A stretch of 42,770 nt of DNA, taken from positions 1-42,770 of the IMG/VR virus record IMGVR_UViG_3300013137_001104; one strand, 5' to 3'. Below the pieces are notes generated by a model. That model was given only the letters and a program-made list of their open reading frames with translations. It was not told the DNA's origin and searched no databases. Positions 36,601-42,770 of the stretch are shown here, in pieces; position 1 is the stretch's first letter, and the number at the start of each line of letters is the position of its first letter. The DNA comes from a virus. A program made the position numbers and the translations under genes.

Positions 36601-38691
36601 TCAATGAGCAGCCATGTAACAAGCATACGTGAACCCTGCCTTTCCCGATTGAATGAAGGAGTCCAGAAAACCCTCCATGATGATCGCAGCGTCTTTATTT
36701 CCAGAATTCAGAAGCACCGCATTCATATAACCCAGGATCGCATAGCGCATCTTCTCAACCTTGTCTGTGTCCTTTTCGCCTTCGTCTTTGGTCAAAAGCA
36801 CTTTCAAAATCGGTGCGATTGTCTTCCAATCGTGCTTTTCCAACAGAGCCTTGCAAAGATCAACCACGGTCTTTTCGTTGAAGCTATAATCGACCACAGC
36901 GTTGATCAATTCATCATCGTCCTGAATATCGATCACAGAGTCCAAAATCACCAATGCCTGCCTCGGCGAACCTCCGCAAACCTTGCAGATTTCATCCAGC
37001 GCGGCTGACGGGAAGTTGTTGATTTTTTCCTTCTCCAGCACATTTTTCAACAGCAGTTTTATATCCCAGCCAAGCAATGATTGGACCTGAAAGGTAGTGC
37101 ACCTGGTTCTAACCGCCTTGATCAATTTTTCCGGGTCTGTTGTGCAGAGAATCAGGTACACATAGTCGGGGGTATCTTCGAGCAACTTTAATAACGCATT
37201 TTGTGCATCGTTTGTAAGTTTGTGGCAATTATGGACAAGACATCCATTTGCGTAATAGGAAGGATGTCCATCTATTTCAAGGTCGTAGAATTCGACATAC
37301 CCTTGATTTTTCTCTGTATCACCGATAATACCGACGAAGGATCCATCATTATTTCCTTGTTTGTAAACCTCAACACTGTCCACCCTAATTCTGTCAATTT
37401 GGTCGTCTTTTTCTGATCGAGCAACATATTTTCTTTCAATAGATGCCCAATCCCGTCGACCTCTATTGCAAGTTTCAAAATCTCGTTTCCGATATCTACC
37501 TTGTAACAAGTGGGAAAGCCACTCTTTACCCTTGAACTTGAGAATGTTTTGACAGGAACTTCCATCGGCCATCCTAACGCGCTTGCCAACAAATATTGAG
37601 CAGGCGGTATCTTTCCATTCCCTCCACGTTCTCCAGACCAAATATGCAAAGTGCCCTTGATTCTTTTCGTCGCTTTCCCTTTCTCGATAATCATTGGATC
37701 GTGAAATGGATTCTTTATCTTCATCCGTCGTGAGCGTTCTCTGGATAATTTTTCTTTTATTTCTGTAGAAAGATTCAAATGGGAATTGCTGATCTTCAAC
37801 GCAGTTTCCTCCGTACATATATGAGGATAATGAACTTCCCTCCATGCACAAACACATTTGTTGGAACAAAATCTTTTCTGATTCTTTTTGTGAGTCACAA
37901 AATAGGTTATTAAATTCCCGCACCATTCGCAAGGCCTTTTTGCAGTAATACCCAACCCTGCTTCTTTGTTCCTTAATTTCTGTCCGCAGCGTTTGGAACA
38001 TGTGCGTTGAGTATCCTTTAGCTCTTTGAACTCTGCCAAACATATCTCGCATATCTTCATCTTTTTTTGCCTCCAAGGGTGATCTGTTGGAATTCATTAT
38101 ATCACTCTTTCTGCTAAAAATAAAGATATTCTTATCCAGATCAATCGCCTTTTCCCATCCAAATTCAGTAAAAAACAGATGGTCTTTGCTACAGACAATG
38201 TCTGGCCCTTCTGATAATTTGACCTTTACAACCCTGTCTGTTGCAACCTTGTTTTTGAAAACATTCTTAACTTTACATTTTCCGGTCATATTATACACAA
38301 TATCTCCCACTTGAACCGTCTCTATTTTCCTTTTACCAAGCGGAGTCGAAACTATAGTCCCAGAAGCAAAACATTCATCCAAGAGGAACATCTTGATACT
38401 TCCCTGGTGAGGATAATACGCAGCATCTTCGACCAATTCTCGGATGGAGTCAATCCCCCTAACATTTGCAGAATTCAACTCCCTAAAATCCAAATCCGAG
38501 CATCCCAACTGATTCTTGATAATTCTCGCGATTGTTGTCTTGCCGCAACCAGATGGACCAGAGAAGAGAAAAGAGTGCGGGATTCCATCTTTACGTGACA
38601 TGATACTTTTGATGGAATCGATTGCGCTTTTGTTGCCAACCACATCGTCCAATGTTGTTGGACGGTATTTCAAATGAAGTGCCTGTGTCAT
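36601..38691 (-). CDS. DnaX-like clamp loader ATPase, interrupted by an intein
   Basis: A 696-codon ORF: a 314-residue AAA+ clamp loader after removal of a 382-residue intein. Extein motifs are LKYRPTTLDDVVGNKSAIDS (start), Walker A FSGPSGCGKTTIARI (about 43-57), Walker B MFLLDE (101-106), cut by the intein directly after DE, then CHKLTNDAQNALLKLLEDTP. Sensor 1 is LILCTTDPEKL, the SRC-like arginine finger is VRTRCTTFQ, and lid/collar is KVCGGSPRQALVILD. It opens the sliding clamp for loading at primer ends. The ATG overlaps the polymerase stop (ATGA). Without splicing the ATPase cannot form. No tau-like extension is present. Confidence 0.94.
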   Translation of the reverse strand: MTQALHLKYRPTTLDDVVGNKSAIDSIKSIMSRKDGIPHSFLFSGPSGCGKTTIARIIKNQLGCSDLDFRELNSANVRGIDSIRELVEDAAYYPHQGSIKMFLLDECFASGTIVSTPLGKRKIETVQVGDIVYNMTGKCKVKNVFKNKVATDRVVKVKLSEGPDIVCSKDHLFFTEFGWEKAIDLDKNIFIFSRKSDIMNSNRSPLEAKKDEDMRDMFGRVQRAKGYSTHMFQTLRTEIKEQRSRVGYYCKKALRMVREFNNLFCDSQKESEKILFQQMCLCMEGSSLSSYMYGGNCVEDQQFPFESFYRNKRKIIQRTLTTDEDKESISRSNDYRERESDEKNQGHFAYLVWRTWREWKDTACSIFVGKRVRMADGSSCQNILKFKGKEWLSHLLQGRYRKRDFETCNRGRRDWASIERKYVARSEKDDQIDRIRVDSVEVYKQGNNDGSFVGIIGDTEKNQGYVEFYDLEIDGHPSYYANGCLVHNCHKLTNDAQNALLKLLEDTPDYVYLILCTTDPEKLIKAVRTRCTTFQVQSLLGWDIKLLLKNVLEKEKINNFPSAALDEICKVCGGSPRQALVILDSVIDIQDDDELINAVVDYSFNEKTVVDLCKALLEKHDWKTIAPILKVLLTKDEGEKDTDKVEKMRYAILGYMNAVLLNSGNKDAAIIMEGFLDSFIQSGKAGFTYACYMAAH
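37228..38373 (-). other. Intein in the clamp loader Walker B motif
   Basis: Residues 107-488 of the clamp loader ORF. Block A is CFASGTIVSTPLGKRK with ETVQVGDIVYN; block B is DIVCSKDHLFF with H171 (SxxH in place of TxxH). The C-terminal blocks are VEFYDLEIDGHPSYYANG and CLVHN before +1 Cys489. Cys1, His, Asn and Cys+1 of a class 1 intein are in place. About 255 residues between the splicing blocks (211-465) have no recognisable in-frame domain, because that DNA encodes an endonuclease in another frame. Confidence 0.92.
37272..38060 (-). CDS. Vsr/DUF559-type homing endonuclease nested out of frame inside the intein
   Basis: A 262-residue protein read in the +1 frame relative to the clamp loader ORF. 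Two Cys4 fingers (C4, C7, C21, C25 and C44, C47, C65, C69) are followed by a NUMOD3-like DNA-binding segment (KNPFHDPMIIEKGKATKR, 116-133). A PD-(D/E)XK-related nuclease domain follows: YKVDIGNEI (D189), LAIEVDGIGHL (E200, D202, H206), D215, GWTVLRF (226-232). GGAGG lies 9 nt before ATG 38060, inside the intein coding sequence. It ends just before the C-terminal splicing block. The layout matches the Vsr-like endonucleases described with fractured genes and I-Bth0305I. It would cut intein-less alleles to spread the intein. Confidence 0.88.
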   Translation of the reverse strand: MKICEICLAEFKELKDTQRTCSKRCGQKLRNKEAGLGITAKRPCEWCGNLITYFVTHKKNQKRFCSNKCVCAWREVHYPHICTEETALKISNSHLNLSTEIKEKLSRERSRRMKIKNPFHDPMIIEKGKATKRIKGTLHIWSGERGGNGKIPPAQYLLASALGWPMEVPVKTFSSSRVKSGFPTCYKVDIGNEILKLAIEVDGIGHLLKENMLLDQKKTTKLTELGWTVLRFTNKEIMMDPSSVLSVIQRKIKGMSNSTTLK

Positions 38692-41600
38692 ATTAACCCT
38701 CCCAAAGTCTCTATTTTTTCAACAAAGTTTTTTACGCCTGCTTGGAATTCCGATTTGTGCTCGGGGTTTCTCAATACTGCCGCCGGGTGAATGCACCAGC
38801 AAATCCACATGCCATATTTTTCTGACCATTCTGTCTTTCCATTGTGTTTAGTGATGCCTCCATCCTCTCCCTTGAAGTATTTTAAGGAACTGTTTCCGAA
38901 CGCAAGCGATAATTTTATCTCGGCTTGTTTCAGTTCCTCGTCCAACCATTTGCTGCACGCCCTCAAGTGGGATTCATTTGGTGTCTTGATCGATCCCGGA
39001 TAACACTTCGCACAATTGGTTACGTGAAAGAATCTACGGACCATATCGTACTTCGCAAACTCTTTCCAAACCAGATCGCCAGCACGGCCAACGAATCCTT
39101 TCCCCTCAACATCCTCGTCACCTCCAGGAGCCTCGCCGATGATCGCGATGTTATATCTGCCTGGCGATGGCATCACAGGGCGGCGGCACTGACCTCTCAA
39201 TGCACAAGCATCACAATACAACAAATCGGGATTCTGGAACTTGGTCGTCTCACGAATCATCCTGATCCTGCCGCCTGGCGGAAGTGAGAGATTCAAAATT
39301 GAGTCAAGATCCTTTGGCACAGATGCAAACCCAAGTGTGTTACACAAAACAGGGAATTCATCTCGTTTGTCCTGTTTCACCTCAAATGTAAAATACTTGG
39401 AAAGATCCTCATCGGGAGTGTCGCCAATGGCGCCAACAGATCGCAATATTTTCTCGATCTTTCCACCCCCTTTTTGTGCAACTCCCAGATTGAAAAAGCC
39501 CTGTGTTGACTGCACTCGATAGTTCGCACAATCAAATGCTGTTTTATCACCGATGCCTTTGATCTCTATGAATGGTATATACAAGCACCCCTCTTTCACA
39601 ACCCATGACTTTGCTTCTGAAACACCAACTTTCGGAAGAACAACTTTCAACCCAAGCCGGCGTGCCTCTTTGACGATCTCTTCTTTCTTTCCGTCGGATC
39701 CAAACGACAGATTGGCACAAATAAACTCGGCAGGAAAATACAGTTTGCACCACGCACACCAATAGGCGATCATTGCATATTCGATGGAATGGGATCGGTT
39801 GAATGAATAGTTGGAATGCTTCTCCAGAGCATCCCAAAATTCCAATGCTTCTTTCTCTGATAGGGTGTCCTCTTTTTTGCAGCCGTCAACAAACATCTGT
39901 TTGTATTCCTCAAACGCCTTGATGTCTCTCTTCTTTGCGATGATCTTTCGGATTTTGTCCGCAGTGGCATACGATAATCCCGCCACCTGATTGATCACTT
40001 GCATAACCTGTTCTTGATACACGATTATCCCGAAGGTATCCTTGGTTATGCGCTCGTATGCGCGATGTTTCTTTTTCCATTTGGCGCCATGTTTTCTCTT
40101 GGTGAAATCAGCCGTCATACCAGAATCGGCAGGTCCAGGTCTGACCAGAGCAATCACGTCGCTCATGAGGCCGAATGTATTTATGCCGATCTCTTTACAA
40201 AGTTTGGTTGTGGAATAAGTATTGAATTGAAAGACCCCAACTGTCTCGCCTTTGGATAGCATTTCAAAGACCTGTTGGTTATCCAATTCGATCTTTTCAA
40301 AGACGATCTTCTTTCCCCGGTTCACCTCGATCAATCTCCGCGTCTCATTGAGAATCGACAATGTATTGAGCCCAAGGATGTCCAACTTCATCAACCCGAC
40401 ATACTCTGCGTCATCCTTGTCCCAATTCACAACCTCCTGATTCGATCTCACAGACAAATTGCATCTCGTGCCCAGAGTCAAATCCTCCCCAGATACAACC
40501 AAGGCAGCGGCATGCTGGCCACATCCTCTGACCTGCCCTTCCAACTTCATTGCCGCGGCAACAACGTCAGGGTATTCTCTCTTAAACTGCTGGCCCTCCG
40601 GAGTCATGGATGCTTTTTCGATCGTTGTGTTGTCGGACTGTTCATCATCCTCAATACTCTTTGCAAACTCGTCAACACGGAAGTATGGAGTATCAAAAAC
40701 TCTGGCAACATCTCTGATCGCGGCACGTCCTTTCATATCCATAAAGGTCGAAACGGATGCGATATTATTCTTGCCGTACATCTCCTCCAGGTGCCCTCTG
40801 ATCAATGGTCTTTTTACATCTTCAAAATCCAGATCAATATCTGGATAATCAATGCGATCCTCTGCAATGAATCTTGAGAAGAGCAGGTTGAATTGGATTG
40901 GATCGACTGTTGTAATCCCGATCAAGTAGGCAATCAAACTACCACCGACCGATCCTCTCCCAGGTCCTATCATAATGTTGTTCTTTCGACACCATTCAGT
41001 AAGTTCCCACACGACGAGAAAATAGCGCACGAAGTTCTTGCGTCTGATCATGTCAAACTCTTCGTTGAACCGGTCAATATAAGTCTGGCTCCATTCTGGC
41101 ACGCCAAAGATTCTTTCGTACCCATCGCAACAGAGCTTTTTCAGAAACGCATCCTCTGGTTCATTTTTCATCAAAATGGATGGCAAGAAGATGTCGTGTT
41201 TTTTGATTTTGAATCCACAACACTTCTCTGCAACATCTGCAGTATTGCTCATGGCCAAAAGACACTGCACTTTGCTCAAGATCCCCTGTTTACCAAATGC
41301 GGTCTTCATCTGCTCTGCCGATCGCATGAACAGGTCTTTCGTTTCAAATCGGAAGCGATCTTTGTCTGTCCACTTCGCCTTGGTCTGAATAGCCAACAAA
41401 ACCTCATGAACCAGAGAATCATCCTCCCGCACATAATGGCAATCATTCGTCGCAATAAGAGGCAGTTCCATCTGTGCCGATAGATCGATACACTTGCGAT
41501 TTACGGACTCCTGATCGGGAAGTATATGGGGCATAACCTCCAAATAAACATCACCTGTGTACCTCTCGCTCAACATCCTGATGAAAGCAATTCCGCGAGG

Positions 41601-42023
41601 ATCGACAATGCACGAGAATCCGCAACCAGTCATGAACACAAGACCCGCGCCATGAACAAGGAGAGTTTCAAAATCCGTCCTGGGTTTATAATAGAATCCG
41701 TGAAGATTCGCCTTGGTCAAGACGTGACTGAGGTTTACAAATCCCTCCTCATTCTTGATCAAAACAGTGATGTGGAATCGTTTTTCTTTTGGAACTTTCA
41801 CTGAGGCATCCGGAACCAGATATAACTCGCACCCAAGAACGGGTTTGATTCCTTGTTTGTCTGCCTCTCTCTGAAATCTGATCAATCCGTCAATATTGCC
41901 GTGGTTAGTGATCCCGCAAAATTCTTGCCCGAGTTCTTTCGCTCTTTGCACATAATCTTTTGAACTGCCATAACCATCAAGTATACTGAATTCGTTGTGT
42001 ACATGTAGATGGCAAAATCTCAT
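38688..42023 (-). CDS. DNA polymerase III alpha (DnaE) fused to a uracil-DNA glycosylase domain
   Basis: A 1111-residue replicative polymerase. The PHP domain (1-210) starts FCHLHVHNEFSILDGYGSSK, with ITNHGNIDG. GPGRGSVGGSLIAYLIGI (353-370) and YPDIDLDFEDVKR (393-405) hold two palm aspartates, and VGLMKLDILGL the third. HSNYSFNRSHSIEYAMIAYW is the fingers motif. Helix-hairpin-helix lies near 840 (IKGIGDKTAFD). Instead of the usual OB and tau-binding C-domain, residues about 936-1111 form a family 4-type uracil-DNA glycosylase: four cysteines (YCDACALRGQC, NCAKC, RACSK), the catalytic loop IIGEAPGGDEDVEGKGFVGR, and IHPAAVL. It should copy DNA and monitor uracil. The start follows GAGGAAG. Confidence 0.94.
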   Translation of the reverse strand: MRFCHLHVHNEFSILDGYGSSKDYVQRAKELGQEFCGITNHGNIDGLIRFQREADKQGIKPVLGCELYLVPDASVKVPKEKRFHITVLIKNEEGFVNLSHVLTKANLHGFYYKPRTDFETLLVHGAGLVFMTGCGFSCIVDPRGIAFIRMLSERYTGDVYLEVMPHILPDQESVNRKCIDLSAQMELPLIATNDCHYVREDDSLVHEVLLAIQTKAKWTDKDRFRFETKDLFMRSAEQMKTAFGKQGILSKVQCLLAMSNTADVAEKCCGFKIKKHDIFLPSILMKNEPEDAFLKKLCCDGYERIFGVPEWSQTYIDRFNEEFDMIRRKNFVRYFLVVWELTEWCRKNNIMIGPGRGSVGGSLIAYLIGITTVDPIQFNLLFSRFIAEDRIDYPDIDLDFEDVKRPLIRGHLEEMYGKNNIASVSTFMDMKGRAAIRDVARVFDTPYFRVDEFAKSIEDDEQSDNTTIEKASMTPEGQQFKREYPDVVAAAMKLEGQVRGCGQHAAALVVSGEDLTLGTRCNLSVRSNQEVVNWDKDDAEYVGLMKLDILGLNTLSILNETRRLIEVNRGKKIVFEKIELDNQQVFEMLSKGETVGVFQFNTYSTTKLCKEIGINTFGLMSDVIALVRPGPADSGMTADFTKRKHGAKWKKKHRAYERITKDTFGIIVYQEQVMQVINQVAGLSYATADKIRKIIAKKRDIKAFEEYKQMFVDGCKKEDTLSEKEALEFWDALEKHSNYSFNRSHSIEYAMIAYWCAWCKLYFPAEFICANLSFGSDGKKEEIVKEARRLGLKVVLPKVGVSEAKSWVVKEGCLYIPFIEIKGIGDKTAFDCANYRVQSTQGFFNLGVAQKGGGKIEKILRSVGAIGDTPDEDLSKYFTFEVKQDKRDEFPVLCNTLGFASVPKDLDSILNLSLPPGGRIRMIRETTKFQNPDLLYCDACALRGQCRRPVMPSPGRYNIAIIGEAPGGDEDVEGKGFVGRAGDLVWKEFAKYDMVRRFFHVTNCAKCYPGSIKTPNESHLRACSKWLDEELKQAEIKLSLAFGNSSLKYFKGEDGGITKHNGKTEWSEKYGMWICWCIHPAAVLRNPEHKSEFQAGVKNFVEKIETLGGLI

Positions 42024-42176
42024 TGTTCTTCCTCACTAAGTATTGGAATTCTTTTAACCCGTTTCCTGATGCAAGCTCAAAATAAGAACACAGTTTTTTG
42101 CAGACCGGCAGCCAACCAAGAATTTAATTGTGGCTCGTTATGAATCCCCCGACATGCCGGCTAAGTAAATCTTCAT
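42024..42176 (-). pseudogene. Broken third copy of the MKIY(F/L)AG micro-ORF family
   Basis: An ATG at 42176 opens MKIYLAGMSGDS and then stops. Shifting to the +1 frame gives GGFITSHN, a stop, and then ILGWLPVCKKLCSYFELASG-NGLKEFQYLV, running into the polymerase ribosome site. The N-terminal motif is the same as in the two intact paralogues directly upstream, so this is best read as a decayed copy with a frameshift and a nonsense codon. It fills the gap before the polymerase gene. Confidence 0.5.
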
Positions 42177-42179
42177 TTT

Positions 42180-42323
42180 TTATACTCTATATTCTACACT
42201 GGAACTCTTTGTAGAAACGTTCATGCCGCGAATGTCACGCAAAAGAATATAGTCTATTTGCCCCCGCAAGATCAACATCTGTTCTCTTGGAGGCATCACG
42301 TTACCGGCGAAGTAAATTTTCAT
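42180..42323 (-). CDS. MKIYFAG-type micro-protein, copy 2
   Basis: A 47-residue ORF: MKIYFAGNVMPPREQMLILR, then GQIDYILLRDIRGMN and a serine-rich tail. It starts 3 nt after the stop of copy 1 with only a weak GGATAG site, so it is probably coupled. The shared N-terminus (beta strand then FAGN loop) recalls the opening of nucleotide-binding or MazG/nucleoside 2-deoxyribosyltransferase-like folds, but the proteins are far too short for these. Function unknown. Confidence 0.6.
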   Translation of the reverse strand: MKIYFAGNVMPPREQMLILRGQIDYILLRDIRGMNVSTKSSSVEYRV

Positions 42324-42326
42324 TGA

Positions 42327-42467
42327 CTATCCAAAAAATGTCTTTTTTTCTGCATCTGGAGGAAGGATGGCTGCATAGCTGATCAACTTTCTCGTCATGC
42401 CAACTCTCACGCACATCTCTAAACGAGCAATCTCTCCCTGAAGGTTGCCGGCGAAGTAGATGTTCAT
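42327..42467 (-). CDS. MKIYFAG-type micro-protein, copy 1
   Basis: A 46-residue ORF: MNIYFAGNLQGEIARLEMCV, then TRKLISYAAILPPDAEKK. Its ATG overlaps the TGA of the sliding-clamp gene (ATGA). It shares the M(N/K)IYFAGN opening with the next ORF and with the broken third copy. RKLISY corresponds to KKLCSY of copy 3, supporting common origin along the length. No function known. Confidence 0.62.
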   Translation of the reverse strand: MNIYFAGNLQGEIARLEMCVRVGMTRKLISYAAILPPDAEKKTFFG

Positions 42468-42770
42468 TTTCTCGCCTTCAGCGCAATGATGTGCTCAAAA
42501 GAATCCGATCGGAACATGATGGCCGAATCCGTATAGGACATCTTTGTCGAATGCCCCAAAATCTGGAGCAGAAAAATCGGATTGATATGAAATATAACAT
42601 CCGATTCAGATTGGAAGTCGATTTTCTTTTTTCCTTTGATCCATCCGTTTTTGCTCTGACTCTTGCAACTGATCGATCCCCCCGTGATCTCAACTTCAAT
42701 CACTTTGTTGACATCGTCGTCATCGCCACAGAGAACCGCAGCCACTTCTACCATGCTCCCCATGTCCTTG
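42464..42770 (-). CDS. Sliding clamp (beta/PCNA-like), N-terminus cut by window edge
   Basis: The last 102 codons of a gene that continues beyond the window; the frame is open upstream of Met 42763. The segment KKIDFQSESDVIFHINPIFL-LQILG, with SYTDSAIMFRS and the C-terminal strand HIIALKAR, follows the C-terminal domain of processivity clamps (strand-helix xxFxINxxYLLDxL, then xxPxxF strand). Location immediately upstream of the DnaE and clamp loader genes supports it. Only part of one domain is seen, so beta versus gp45 type cannot be settled. Confidence 0.68.
   Translation of the reverse strand, partial: KDMGSMVEVAAVLCGDDDDVNKVIEVEITGGSISCKSQSKNGWIKGKKKIDFQSESDVIFHINPIFLLQILGHSTKMSYTDSAIMFRSDSFEHIIALKARK

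Noticed and set aside
38085-38105. GTGATATAAT inside the intein upstream of the nested endonuclease, possible promoter.
   Set aside because: The GTGA-to-TATAAT spacing differs from the intergenic motif and the match may be coding; kept only as a note.
1-42770. CRISPR arrays, integrase/att sites, insertion sequences, rRNA.
   Set aside because: No regular direct repeats, recombinase genes, terminal inverted repeats or rRNA-like stretches were seen.

Overview
This window looks like an internal piece of a large, strictly lytic-type tailed dsDNA phage (Caudoviricetes). All recognisable genes lie on the minus strand, are tightly packed with many ATGA/TGATG-type stop-start overlaps and strong GGAGG ribosome sites, and include large and small terminase, portal, MuF head protein, scaffold-like protein, major capsid protein and a capsid cement protein. 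There is no integrase, repressor, CRISPR array or insertion sequence. The host cannot be named from the sequence; Shine-Dalgarno use and the DNA polymerase III-type replication genes show it is bacterial.

Reading in the direction of transcription (from high to low coordinates): 42770-36077 holds the replication core: a sliding-clamp fragment cut by the window edge, three tiny tandem paralogues (one broken), a DNA polymerase III alpha subunit fused at its C-terminus to an Fe-S uracil-DNA glycosylase, and a DnaX-type clamp loader ATPase interrupted by a 382-residue intein. Region 36544-27885 holds recombination and nuclease functions: ssDNA-binding protein, RecA/UvsX-like recombinase, FEN-type 5'-3' exonuclease, PD-(D/E)XK nuclease, and a Rad50/SbcC ATPase split into two genes at its zinc hook with the Mre11/SbcD nuclease gene between the halves. 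Region 27860-24666 has a DnaQ-like exonuclease and the terminase genes. Region 24607-14368 is a mixed late block with a lysis-type transglycosylase, small membrane and zinc-ribbon proteins, a tRNA-Pro, and a set of nucleotide-sugar enzymes. Region 14340-1 is the head module: portal, a 2615-residue MuF polyprotein, scaffold, capsid, cement protein, a glycosyltransferase and a neck protein fragment.

Four things stand out. (1) The clamp loader intein contains, in a different reading frame of the same strand, a complete 262-codon zinc-finger/NUMOD3/Vsr-DUF559-type homing endonuclease gene with its own ribosome site; both frames stay open for about 790 nt. (2) The MuF protein is a giant 'polyvalent' protein carrying Nudix, HipA/PI3K-like kinase and other C-terminal domains, and is itself interrupted by a second intein that keeps an in-frame scrap of the same nuclease fold. 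(3) The sugar genes (dehydrogenase-like, Gfo/Idh/MocA oxidoreductase, DegT aminotransferase, hexapeptide N-acetyltransferase, two epimerases, glycosyltransferases) match step by step the Wbp/Wlb route to diacetamido-uronic acid sugars. (4) A recurrent intergenic motif, consensus GTGACMTATAAT, sits a short distance before ribosome sites and is a candidate phage promoter element.

Functions below are assigned from motif recognition by eye; no database search was possible. Boundaries were chosen using ribosome sites, so several starts are internal to the longest possible open frame.
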